This document shows positions 9,056 to 21,615 of a stretch of 64,000 nucleotides of DNA, piece by piece. Numbering within the stretch: position 1 is the stretch's first letter; the number at the start of each line of letters is the position of its first letter. The notes under the pieces are model-generated. The model was not told the DNA's origin and did no database searches. It saw only the letters and a list, made by a program, of their open reading frames with translations. A program made the position numbers and the translations under genes. Origin of the DNA: Pycnopodia helianthoides (lineage: Eukaryota; Echinodermata; Asteroidea; Forcipulatida; Asteriidae); the NCBI GenBank assembly GCA_032158295.1, contig JASTWB010000024.1, forward strand, positions 153,501-217,500. Reading direction: 5' to 3'.

Positions 9056-10762
9056 TGGCGGCACAACACTGCAGAAATGAGTTTCTCTCAACCTGTGCTA
9101 TGTTTGGCGTCAAATTGTTCCCTCTTTGCCCTTCTGGTGGCTTGATGGTGATTATGGAATTGAAGACTTAGTTTCACTGAGATGTCCACCTGCTTCAGTG
9201 TTTCGTATCACTTTTCTTATATGAGAAAATTCAAGCAGAAAAAGGATTAACATTTGTTATGTTTTGACCATACACCGAATGAAATGAACGGACGTGACAT
9301 CAGCTTGTCAAGGGCGTTTCAGACCGGCACTCACGGCAGTGTTTATCGGCGCGACACGGTGAATACAACGGTAAGCTTGGTTTCAGCATAATCTCTTTTC
9401 AAAATGAATGTGTCAAGTAGTGACGTTTTTAAAACTAAGGGTCGTTTAATGATCATGGAGGAGGAAGAATTGGGCAATGGGGGATTGGTATGACTGTTGG
9501 CTCTGTCAATAGTGTCAGAAAATGGTAAGATTTGATGAATGTGTTCCATCAACTATAGAATTAATATTATTATGCCATAGATAAGTCACAACCTTTCGAT
9601 GAAGTTTCCCCAAAGGTTAAGATTTATAAGTTATTCATTTCCAAATCAGTATGGGCACTTTCCACGTATTAAATTATAATCTTGAAATGTTTTAAGTCTC
9701 GAATTTTGTTTATTTTACCAGTTAGTACAGTGTTCAAGGAACATAATATATGGAACAGAGTCTGATGGCGGGATGAGAGGCTGATGACTGGGTCAGGACT
9801 GGTACACAGAAAGGAGTTGCAGCTGTTAACATGAGCCATCTTTAGTCTTCACTGCTCCTGTCAGTTGTCAACTATGGTTATACCTGGCCAAAACAATGAT
9901 TATGGATGGTCTTTTCTTGAGAGGTAAATTTACAGTAGTTTATTGAAGGTTCAAAATGACACAAATTATGCAAGGTAAAACATGTCCAAAGGAATTGAAA
10001 TTGCATTTTTTGTTGGTATGGATAACATGACTTTGCGTAACTAATGCTGTGAGACTTTCTACTCAAAGAAGTTTACATATTTTTGAAACATTCTAAACAT
10101 AAGTTATTGTAAATTTGTTCATGCATTTAAAATATTGTGCTATGATTTTTATTGTGTTATATGATTTTTTTTTTTTGAGACTTGGTAGGTTATGAAAAAA
10201 TGTCTGAAGATTATTCATGAAGTCATACTCTGTTCATTGTTTTTTCTTCATCAGAATGCAGCACATCCAGTACCGGAACGGTCTACAGCGAAAATTGTGA
10301 CACTTGCTGTTATGTTCCATTCCTTATTTCCCTGCCAAGTCACTGTATGATGCACCATGGAGGTAGAAATAGTATTTGACTCAGTTTTTTCAGTCTAGCT
10401 TCAGTCTAAAAAACTTCACAAGAGGCTTAGACTTGCATCTTCATGATGTGCCTTTGTCTTGCATTCCAAACAAGTGTCTTCTACGGTTTAATTTTTCTCA
10501 AGTCAATTTTTTCTCAAGTAACAATATCTAAAAATCAAGCGAGCCATTTATAAATTGTAACTGAAAGCTTACACAATGCTTGACTTATTTGAAGGTTATC
10601 ATCATCAAGTGTATTATGAACAATCATTTTTCATCCATCGATACTCAATGAGAATCCAAATTTATTTGAAATCCTTTGAACATTTCTAATAAATATAGCT
10701 TAATAATGTCAACTTGAACAACATAGCTTGTGTGAACTTGTGATTTATGATGAATCAATAAA
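9056..10762 (+). other. Gene-like cargo, copy 1
   Basis: A block shared with 13144-14889 and 21616-23341. It holds an ATG open frame (MAAQHCRNEFLSTCAMFG..., 38 residues), a possible small exon between CAG and GTAAGC near 9330-9380, a second ATG frame (MNVSSSDVFKTK ... MEEEELGNGG) at about 9404, an exon-like segment after TTCTTCATCAG at 10255, and an AATAAA signal at 10757-10762. It looks like a captured transcription unit. In this copy the last exon-like segment has an early TGA. No protein family was recognised. Confidence 0.45.
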
Positions 10763-11797
10763 GAATAAGTTTTCATTAAACAATAAATTAGCTTTTAATA
10801 GTGAATGGCTTTATACTTAAAATAGTTGTGTGTGTATTTCAAAGCCTCTTATCGAGATCTGCATCAAGATGAAAGGGAACTCACAAAATTTATGCTATTG
10901 TATTAAATGACAATATTAAACCTCTGCCCTTTCAAATATATGGCGACGTCGTCAATTTACACACCGCCCTCTTGTGACAAATATTGTTTCATTAAATCGT
11001 AACCCTTGTAATGGAAATAAACATGAAATCTTGCACTATTCTGGTTCAAACTGGCAGTTGAAGTTTTATATTGAATAAAACTCCTGAACCAGGCAATATA
11101 AAAATTGTTAGTAACAAAAACACGTTTTTTTCATCATGACGTCATCGGGTGTCAAGTTACAGTAATTCAAAGCTTAGTACTTAAAAAATCATATCTCCTG
11201 AACCGCACGTCATAAAGTTGTATTGTTTGTTTTGTCTTGTAGCTTACAGCACTTGTGACATTTTGTTCATACGGAAGACCCAACCCTGACCTTTACTTCC
11301 GGTCAAAACAGAAAGCTCAACAATTTAAATAATCATATCTCCTGAATCATATGTCATAAAGTCTTAATCTTTGTGCTGCTTGCTAGGTTAAAACACATTG
11401 TGACATTTTATTTGAAGCATGACCCCACTTTGACCTTCCCTTTCGGTCAAAACAGGAAGTTCTAACTATACGAAACTCTAGTCTCTGTTCAAAGTTCTCT
11501 TTGTCAGTCTTTAAAACAGCCGTCCATGCAAACCTCGCTAACAATCAATTAACGTCAGGCTTTTAATCGTGCGCTTTTTTTAATAGACTTTTGCTAAAGT
11601 GTGTAGCTTGTTAGGCACCCCACAAAACCAAAACAGTAAAGGCACCAAATTCCACTCAATGCAACAGCTCTCGCGTTGACTACAACACTGACCCCATTGA
11701 TAGCCGAACACCTCGTGTTTGTTTGGACAAACACTTGCGCTCTAGTTTTTGTTCGTTTTTTTTGTGTTTTTTTTTTGTTTTTTTGTTGTTGTTTTTT

Positions 11798-12154
11798 GAG
11801 GTGTTCGTGCAGCAGCGCGAACAACTCATTGTTTTTGTTCGTTTTTTTCTTTTTTCTTTTTTTTTTTTTTTTTTTTTTGAGGTGTTCGTGCAACAGCGCG
11901 AACAACTCATTGTTTTTGTTCGTTTTTTATTAGGTGTTTGGGCCAACAGCCCGGAACACCTCTTATTGAGTTGTTCGTGCAGCAGCGCGAACAACTCTTT
12001 GTTTGTGTTCGTTTTTTGTTTTGAGGTGTTCGTGCAGCAGCGCGAACAACTCATTGTTGAGGTGTTCGTGCAACAGCGCGAACAACTCATTGAGGTGTTC
12101 GTGCAACAGCGCGAACAACTCATTGAGGTGTTCGTGCAACAGCGCGAACAACTC
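11798..12154. repeat. Array of eight palindromic hairpin units with poly(T)
   Basis: Units of about 30 bases near 11798, 11879, 11932, 11969, 12023, 12059, 12092 and 12125, separated by poly(T) or TTTTTGTTCG spacers. Most follow GAGGTGTTCG ... CGAACAACTC. The unit at 11932 has a different stem (GGTGTTTGGGCC / GCCCGGAACACC) that still pairs. Open frames here on both strands are repeat artefacts. Confidence 0.85.
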
Positions 12155-13143
12155 ATTGATTTTGTTCGTTTTTTTTTTTTTTTTCTTAGTTTTTATTCTT
12201 CTTCTCAGCTTCGTTTGTCCGCAAGCAAATGCATAGTTGTTAAACTTACATGAACTTGAAACTTTACATGTAGGTAGACAATAACTTGTAGATGATTCTA
12301 AAAGTTGTGCCGTCATGATGACGTCATCAGGTGTCAAATTACAAGCAAAATTTAGGTTAAAAAAGTGACGTCATGCCAATGCCTGTATATCTCTGAATAT
12401 TTTAGCTACAGCAATTAAATTTGGGCACATGATAGATCTAGACATGGGCAATCTTTGAAAAGTTAACACCAAAATCGTATGACCTTTACTTCCGGGTCGT
12501 TACCCTGGGTCGAAGTTTGCCTTTGGGTTTTTTTCTTGAAAAACATCACTTTCGGGCTTATTTACGGCATAACTCAAGATTGAAATTGAATTGAACATTG
12601 AAACTCATCAGACATTTGAACCTTAATATCAAGACAACACAAACTTGATGATGTCATGATGACGTCATCAGGTTTGGAATTACAATAAATCAAAGTTTAA
12701 TATTTGTAAAAGATCATAACTCGTGAACCGCATGTTGGATTTTTACAATCGACACATCATCGGACAGGTCGTTGAAAGTTCAACAAACCCTACACAAAAC
12801 TTGACCCATTTGACCTTAACTTCCGGTTCAAATCGGAAGTTGAAAATTTCAAAAATTCATATCTCAAAAACTACCGATTATTTTAGTTTATTTTTTGTAT
12901 CTGGGTGTAGAACGTTAAGCCTGCTCAAACTTTTGCACTCAGATGACAATATTTTTGACCGTTACATCATGTCGAAAAAGGCGCACGTTTAAGTTGACCC
13001 ACCGTGACAACGCACGATAGTGAAACTGAAAGAACACAGGTAGACATACGAACGTGCGCCTACACATTGCATGCATTGAAGGCTGTGCGTGTTTCTGTGC
13101 CCGTCGTTTGGACATGTACAGTACAGTTCATCGTACTTTTAAC

Positions 13144-14889
13144 AATGGCGGCACAACACTGCAGAAATGAGTTTCTCTCAACCTGTGCTATGTTTGGCGT
13201 CAAATTGTTCCCTCTTTGCCCTTCTGGTGGCTTGATGGTGATTATGGAATTGAAGACTTAGTTTCACTGAGATGTCCACCTGCTTCAGTGTTTCGTATCA
13301 CTTTTCTTATATGAGAAAATTCAAGCAGAAAAAGGATTAACATTTGTTATGTTTTGACCATACACCGAATGAAATGAACGGACGTGACATCAGCTTGTCA
13401 AGGGCGTTTCAGACCGGCACTCACGGCAGTGTTTATCGGCGCGACACGGTGAATACAACGGTAAGCTTGGTTTCAGCATAATATCTTTTCAAAATGAATG
13501 TGTCAAGTAGTGACGTTTGTAAGACTAAGTGTCGTTTAATGATCATGGAGGAGGAAGAATTGGGCAATGGGGGATTGGTATGATTGTTGGCTCTGTCTAT
13601 AGTGTCAGAAAATGGTAAGATTTGATGAATGTGTTCCATCAACTATAGAATTAATATTATTATGCCATAGATAAGTTACAACCTTTCGATGAAGTTTCCC
13701 CAAAGGTTAAGATTTATAAGTTATTCATTTCCAAATCAGTATGGGCACTTTCCACGTATTAAATTATAATCTTGAAATGTTTTAAGTCTCGAATTTTGTT
13801 TATTTTACCAGTTAGTACAGTGTTCAAGGAACATATGGAACAGAGTCTGATGGCGGGATGAGAGGCTGATGACTGGGTCAGGACTGGTACACAGAAAGGA
13901 GTTGCAGCTGTCAACATGAGCCATCTTTAGTCTTCACTGCTCCTGTCAGTTGTCAACTCCGGTTGTACCTGGCCAACACAATGATTATGGATGGTCTTTT
14001 CTTGAGAGGTAAATTTACAGTAGTTTATTGAAGGTTCAAAATGACACAAATTATGCAAGGTAAAACATGTCCAAAGGAATTGAAATAATACTTCTGGTTG
14101 AGCCCATTTTCCTTGTAATTCATTGCATTTTTTGTTGGTATGGATAACATGACTTTGCGTAACTAATGCTGTGAGACTTTCTATTCAAAGAAGTTTACAT
14201 ATTTTTGAAACATTCTAAACATAAGTTATTGTAAATTTGTTCATGCATTTAAAATATTGTGCTATGATTTTTATTGTGTTATATGATTTTTTTTTTTTGA
14301 GACTTGGTAGGTTATGAAAAAATGTCTGAAGATTATTCATGAAGTCATACTCTGTGCATTGTTTTTTCTTCATCAGAATGCAGCACATCCAGTACCGGAA
14401 TGGTCTACAGTGAAAATTGTGACACTTGCTGTTACGTTCCATTCCTTATTTCCCTGCCAAGTCACTGTATGATGCACCATGGAGGTAGAAATAGTATTTG
14501 ACTCAGTTTTTTCAGTCTAACTTCAGTCTAAAAAACTTCACAAGAGGCTTAGACTTGCATCTTCATGATGTGCCTTTGTCTTGCATTCCAAACAAGTGTC
14601 TTCTACGGTTTAATTTTTCTCAAGTCAATTTTTTCTCAAGTAACAATATCTAAAAATCAAGCGAGCCATTTATAAATTGCAACTGAAAGCTTACACAATG
14701 CTTGACTTATTTGAAGGTTATCATCATCAAGTGTATTATGAACAATCATTTTTCATCCATCGATACTCAATGAGAATCCAAATTTATTTGAAATCCTTTG
14801 AACATTTCTAATAATTATATTTTAGCTTAATAATGTCAACTTGAACAACATAGCTTGTGTGAACTTGTGATTTATAATGAATCAATAAA
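13144..14889 (+). other. Gene-like cargo, copy 2
   Basis: Second copy of the block described at 9056-10762, with the same ATG frames, CAG/GT-flanked segments and AATAAA at 14884-14889. It has a 40-base insertion near 14087 (shared with copy 3, so copy 1 has the deletion). The last exon-like segment is also cut by TGA. Confidence 0.45.
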
Positions 14890-15335
14890 GAGTAAGTTTT
14901 CATGAAGCAATAAATTAGCTTTTAATAGTGAATGGCATACTTGATATAGTTGGGTTGCTTGCTAGCTTATTACACGCTTGACATTTTATTCCTGAAGCAT
15001 GACCCCACTCCCCTTTCCTTCCAGTCCAAACAGGAAGTTCTAACTATACAAAACTCTAGTCTCTGTTCAAGAGTCTCGTAACCTGATTTTGCAATAGCTT
15101 TGTCAGTCTTTAAAACAGTCGTCCATGCAAACCTCGCTAACAATCAAACGCCAGGCTTTTAATCATGTGCTTTTTTTTAAAGATTTTTGCTAAAGTGTGT
15201 AGGTTGTTAGGCACGCCACAAAACAGTAATGGCACCAAATTCCACTCAATGCAATAGCTCTCGCGTTGACTACAACACTGACCCCATTGGTAGCCGAACA
15301 CCTCGTGTTTGTTTAGACAAACACTTGCGCTCTAG

Positions 15336-15439
15336 TTGTTTTTGTTCGTGTTTTTTTTTTTAGGTGTTCGTGCAGCAGCGCGAACAACTCATTGTTAGGT
15401 GTTCGGAGCGAAGCTCGGAACAACTCTTTGTTTTTGTTC

Positions 15440-15472
<33 letters not shown>

Positions 15473-16918
15473 TTTTTCTTATTCTTCCGAACGGGCTTTG
15501 TCCGCAGGCAAACGCATAGTTGCAAACTTTTGATCAACTTGAAACTTCTTGTGTAGTTAGAACATAACTATCAGAAGGTAAGTAAGTTGTGACGTCACGA
15601 TTGTGTCATCAGGTGTCAAATTACAAGCCAATTAAGGTCAAAAAGTGACGTCATGCCAATGTCTGTATGTCTCTGAATATTACAGCCACGTTTTTTATAT
15701 TTTGGCATATGATAGATCTAGACACGGGCAATCTTTGAAAAGTAAACACCAAAATCGTATGACCTTTACTTCCGGGTCGTTACCCTGGGTCGAAGTTTGC
15801 CTTTGGGTTTTTTTTTCTTGAAAAACATCACTTTCGGGCTTATTTACGGCATAACTCAAGATTGAAATTGAATTGAACATTGAAACTCATCAGACATTTG
15901 AACCTCAATATCAAGACGACACAAACTTGATGATGTCATGATGACGTCATCAGGTTTGGAATTACAATAAATCAAAGTTTAATATTTGTAAAACATCAAA
16001 ACTCGTGAACCGCATGTTGGATTTTTACAATCGACACATCATGGGACAGGTCGTTGAAAGTTCAACAAACCCTACACAAAACTTGACCCCATTTGACCTT
16101 AACTTCCGGTTCAAATCGGAAGTTGAAAATTTCAAAAATTCATATCTCAAAAACTACCGATTATTTTGGTTTATTTTTTGTATCTGGGTGTAGAACGTTA
16201 AGCCTGCTCAAACTTTTGCACTCAGATGACAACATTTTTTACCTTTACATCAGGTCGAAAAAGGCGCACGTTTAAGTTGACCCACATTGACAACGAACGA
16301 TAGTGAAACTGAAAGAACACAGGTAGACATACGAACGTGCGCCTACACATCGCATGCACTGAAGGCTATGCGTACCGTGGCGTGTTCTGCTCAACTGATC
16401 ACAGGGGGGCAAAGTCCATTTGGAATAAGCTATGCATAGAGCAAGGCTGTATGGGCTGTTAGTCTAATCCAAGTGTGAGCATTTTTGTCAGATAACAAAA
16501 GACACACTTCCAAAGATCACACAACCTTCAAACTTCGCACGTAGTTAGCTCTTCAATTGTAAAAGACACCGCTTTCTTGACGTCGAAATGACGTAATCAG
16601 GTGTTCAATTAAATTAAAAAATATATATTTGAAAAATTAATAAATAATGAACCGTGCATCGGAATTTTACAATCTATACATCATCGGAGAGGTCTTCGAA
16701 AAATAAACAAACGCTACAAAGAGTGTTGACTCAATTGACCTTGTCTTTCGATTGAAAGCGGAAGTTAAGTAGTAACCTTAGCATTTATTTCCTGTAACAA
16801 ATGTACTTTCCGTGAAAATTCAAAAGCTATCAACAATCTTTTCATCGATTTAATTAAACACTGACCCAATTGATAGCCGAACACCTCTGTGTTTGTTCGT
16901 ACAAACACTAAATTCTAG
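15336..16918 (+). mobile_element. Helitron-like segment C
   Basis: About 1.6 kb, with two hairpin units near 15362 and 15391 (the second built on GGTGTTCGGAGC / GCTCGGAACAAC), the same 5' body as A and B but no gene-like cargo, and the end hairpin GTGTTTGTTCGTACAAACAC with CTAG at 16915-16918. Confidence 0.65.
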
Positions 16919-19494
16919 TTTTTTTTGGTTAGTTCTACTTATTCTTCTCAGTGGGTATTGTCCGCAAGCAAACGCGGACTTGCAAAACTTTGATCAACTT
17001 GGCACTTCATGTGAAGTTAGAACATAACTAGCAGAAGCTGAGTAAGTTGTGACGTCATGATTACGTCACCAGGTGTCAAATTACAAGCCATTTAGGGTCA
17101 AAAAGTTACCTCATGCCAATGCTTGTATGTCCCTGAATAATATACCTACACAATTCAATTTTAGGCATATGACAAACAAAGACATGGGCAACATTTGAAA
17201 AGTTTAAGTCAAATTCACATGACCTTTACTTCCGGTTGTGCCGGAAGGTCAAAATTTGCCTTTGTTTAATTCTTTAAAAAAAAACTTTGTCGGTAAAAAT
17301 ATTAACTTCTGTATATCTGATCAACTTCAAATTAATACCATATTAGGACATGGATAAAACCTCCACCAGGTAGTTGTGACGTTGTGATGACGTCATCAGG
17401 TGTCAAAATACAGTAAATCAAAGTTGAATACTTCATAAATTCATTACTCAAGAAGTACATTAGCTATTATTACAATCTATACATCATCGGAGAGGTCATG
17501 AAAAATGTAGCAAATATTACACAGAGTCTTACATCATTTGACCTTGACTTAATGTTCAAACCGGAAGTAAAAAATTTCGAAATTCATGCTTTAGGAAATA
17601 TTTATACTTTTTACAAACACACTTCTCACAAATTTTACATCATGTCGTAGGTCCATAAGCGTTCTTAAACTTTGCCACAGAGATGTTACCTATTTGACCT
17701 TCACTTCCGGTTGAAATCTAGTATGCCTTGACCCGCTGTTAAACCGCGGGAAAATAACTGCACTGAAAACACACCCACAATGCGTGATCTATCACAGTTG
17801 CATTGTTAGCTGTTTTTCGCCCTATTGACCACAATGGTCAAAGTCCAAACATGCTTGTACTCTAGTCTCTGTCCAAGGTTCACGCATCCTGATTTCGGCA
17901 ATAGCTTTGTTAGTCTCTAAAACAGCCGTCTATGCAAACCTCGCTAACAATCAAAAGCTTGTTTAGACTTTTGCTAAAGTGTGTAGCTTGTAATGCTTTT
18001 ACTAAGAGTTATTCTTGGCCACTAGAAATAACCATAATACAATGTATTTTCATGATAATTAACGATTCGCAAAGAAATAATTATTAACATTTATCTTTCA
18101 TTAGGTGTTTGGCCAACATCCGAACAACTATTGTTATTGCTCTGTTTTTTTTTTCTTTCTGGGTTTTCTTCTTCGCAAAAAGAAAAGCTTGTATGAACTT
18201 GAAACTTACCGTGTACAAAGATCTTAGAGACTAGATGAATCCGCAACTTGTTTGGAATGATGACGTAATTGATAACGTCATTACGTTAAATAAACGTTAA
18301 ATAATTTGAAAAAATCATATCTTGAGAACCATATATGCTACATACAGGATCTTTGATGCATAGGAAAGGTCTTGTAATGTTGTACACATTGTATGCGAAT
18401 TGTGACCTCATTTGACCTTTACCGGAAGTTAAATTAAAAACTATGTTTTGGGGACTCTAGAGCCAAGTGAATAAAAATATGAAAAAAACTTTCAACGCAT
18501 AATATTTTGTTTAGCTCATGAGCATTCTAGAAATATGGTATATGACGTCATAGCTACGTCACAACGACAATCGTTAACGAGGTCGAACATTTTTTAATTT
18601 TGCTATCTCCAAAAATTAAATATTGTACGGACTTGAAACTTACTACACACCTAGACCACAGTGTGTACATGACAAAATACATTTGTTTTTGAATTACGAC
18701 GTCACCAATGACGTCATTACATTAAATTGAAGTTTTATATTAAAAATAATCATATCTCAAGAACCATGCTAAATGCATAATATGTGCACCATATGAAAGC
18801 TCTTAAGGTATTAAACAAATCTTACCCACTTTGTGATCCCGTTTGACCTTTACTTTACTAAAGCACATTTTTTTCATCATGACGTCATCGGGTGTCAAGT
18901 TACAGTAGTTCAAAGCTTATTACTTTAAATATCATATCTCCTGAACTGCATGTCATAAAGTCGTAATATTTGTGCTGTCTTGTAGCTTGCAACACTTGTG
19001 ACATTTTGTTCGAATGCATGACCCCACGTTGACGTTTCCTTCTAGTCCAAACAGGAAGTTCAAATATTAGAAATCATATTTCCTGAACCACATGTCATAA
19101 AGTCTTAATCTTTGTGCTGCTTGCTAGCTTAATACACGTTTGACATTTTATTGCAGAAGCATGACCCACTTTGATCTTTCCTTCTGGTCCAAACATGAAG
19201 TTCTAACTATACGAAACTCTATCCTCTGGTCAAGGTTCTCCTAACATGATTTTGGCAATAGCTTTGTCAGTCTTTAAAACAGCCGTCCATGCAAACCCCG
19301 CTATCAATCAAACGTCAGGATTTTAATCAAATGCTTTTTAGAATTTTGCTAAAGTGTGAAGGTTGTTAGGCACGCCACAAAACGGTAATGGCACCAAATT
19401 CCACTCAATGCAATCGCTCTCGCGTTGACTACAACACTGACCCCATTGATAGCCGAACATCTCGTGTTTGTTTGGACAAACACTTGCGCTCTAG
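16919..19494 (+). mobile_element. Helitron-like segment D
   Basis: About 2.6 kb of diverged CRE/ETS-type repeats without cargo. An interior degenerate end near 18100 (GGTGTTTGGCCAACATCC) suggests it is itself nested. Ends with the hairpin and CTAG at 19491-19494. Confidence 0.6.
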
Positions 19495-20670
19495 TTTTTT
19501 TTTAGTTTTTCTTCTTCTTCTCAGAGTCGTTTGTCCACAAAAAATAGCATAGTTGCGACTATATTAACTTGAAACTTTACATGTAGGTTGATTGCAACTA
19601 GCAGATGATACAGAAGTTGTGGCGTCATGATGACGTCATCGGGTGTCAAATTACAAGCAATTTAAGTTCAAAAAGTGACGACACGCCAATGCCTGTATGT
19701 CTCTGAATATTATAGCTACAGTAGTTATATTCGGTCATATGATAGACCAAGACATGGGCAACATTTGAAAAGTTGACGTAAAATTCACATGACCTTTATT
19801 TAAGGTAGTACCGGAAGGTCAAAGTTTCCCTTTGTGTAATTCTTTAAAAAAACACTTTCCTTGTTTCCTTGTAAAACAATAATTTCTGTTTATCAGATCA
19901 ACTTCTAGTTAAGACCATGTTAGAACCGTAATACAACCTCCATCAGGTAGTTGTGACGTCATGATGACGTCATCAGGTGTTAAAATACAGTAAATCAAAG
20001 TTTAATACTTCAACAAATCATAACTCGAGAAGTATTTTAGCTATTAATTCAATCTATACATCATCGGAGAGGTCTTGAAAAATGTAGCAATTACTACACA
20101 ACATGTTACACTATTTGACCTTGACTTCTTGTTCAAACCGGAAGTTGAAAATTTACAATGCTATACTTTAAGAAATATTTATACTTTTTACACATACACT
20201 ACTCAAAAATAATACACCATGTTGTAGGTCTACAAGCGGTCTCAAACTTTGCCACACAGATGTTACCTATTTGACCTTCACTTCCGGTTGAAATCGGGTA
20301 TGCATTGACCCGCTGTTAAACCGCGGGAAAATAACTACACTGAAAGCACACACACAATGCGTGATCTATAACAGTTGCATTGTGAGCGGCTTTTCGTTCC
20401 TCTAGTCTCTGTTCAAGGTTCATGCATCCTGATTTTGGCAATAGTTTGTTAGTCTCTAAAACAGCCGTCCATGCAAACCTCGCTTACAATCAAATGCCAG
20501 ACTTTTGTTCGTGAGCTTTTTTTGACTTTTGCTAAAGTGTGTAGCTTGTTAGGTACGCCACAAAACAGTAATGGCACCAAATTCAACTAAATGCAATAGC
20601 TGAGGCGTTGACACAACCCATTAATAGCCGAACACCTCGGTGTTTGTTCGTACAAACACTTAAGCTCTAG
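19495..20670 (+). mobile_element. Helitron-like segment E
   Basis: The shortest segment (about 1.2 kb). Begins with T-rich sequence then TTCTTCTTCTCAG, a 5' signature shared with the other segments, and ends with GTGTTTGTTCGTACAAACAC and CTAG at 20667-20670. Confidence 0.65.
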
Positions 20671-21615
20671 TTTTTTTTTAGTTTTTCTTCTTCTCAGTGG
20701 GCTTTGTCCACAAAAACGCATAGTTGCGAGGCCTATATCAACTTGAAACTTTACATGTAGGTAGATTGCAACTAGCAGATGATACAGAAGTTGTTGCGTC
20801 ATGATGACGTCATCGGGTGTCAAATTACAAGCAATTTAAGTTCAAAAAGTGACGTCATGCCAATGCCTGTATGTCTCTGAATATTATAGCTACAATATTC
20901 ATATTTGGGCATATGATAGACCAAGACATGGGCAACATTTAAAAAGTTAACCTCAAAATCGTATGACCTCTACTTCTTGGTCGTTACCCTTGGTCGAAGT
21001 TTGACTTTGTTTTTTTTCTTGAAAAACATCATTTTTGGGCTTGTCTACGGCATAACTCAAGATTGAAATTGAATTTATCATTGAAACTCATCAGGCATTT
21101 GAACCTTAACATCAAGACAACACAAACCTGATGATGTCATGATGACGTCATCAGGTTTTGAATTACAATAAATCAAAGTTTAATATTTGTAAAAAATCAT
21201 AACTCGTGAACCGCACAATCGACACATCATCGGACAGATCGTTGAAAGTTTAACAAACCTTACACAAATCTTGACCCCATTTGACCTTAACTTCCGGTTC
21301 AAATCGGAAGTTGAAAATTTCAAAAATTCATATCTCAAAAACTAATTTTACTTTAGTCAGAATTTATACATCTACATACCTATATACTACAGGTTGTAGG
21401 TCCTTGAGCTTTCTCAAACTTTTGCACAAAGATGATATCAAATTGACCTTAACTTCCGGTCGAAATCAGACGTTAAAGCCCACGAGTGTGATTACCCGCG
21501 TTTAAACTGTGTATAGTGCTAAAGCACTGTACACATATACGCACACTGTAGGCTATGCGTAGTGGCGTGAATTTTGTGCACGTTTGGACATGTCACAGTT
21601 CATCGTACTTTTAAC

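Larger units (their letters stand above)
8103..11745 (+). mobile_element. Helitron-like segment A
   Basis: About 3.6 kb. Two 30-base hairpin units, poly(T), then a body rich in TGACGTCA and ACTTCCGG motifs, a gene-like cargo (about 9056-10762), further CRE/ETS-type repeats, and the terminal hairpin GTGTTTGTTTGGACAAACAC with CTAG at 11742-11745. Nearly identical to segment B over most of its length. Relative to B it lacks about 125 bases after position 8933. Confidence 0.7.
11746..15335 (+). mobile_element. Helitron-like segment B
   Basis: About 3.6 kb with the largest hairpin array (11798-12154), a body nearly identical to segment A, the gene-like cargo (about 13144-14889), and the end hairpin GTGTTTGTTTAGACAAACAC with CTAG at 15332-15335. 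It abuts segment A directly. Confidence 0.7.

Noticed and set aside
11594..12337. Open frames with repeated ELFALLHEHL or CSCNSANNSL on both strands
   Set aside because: They are translations of the palindromic hairpin array and poly(T); every frame and both strands give similar repeats.
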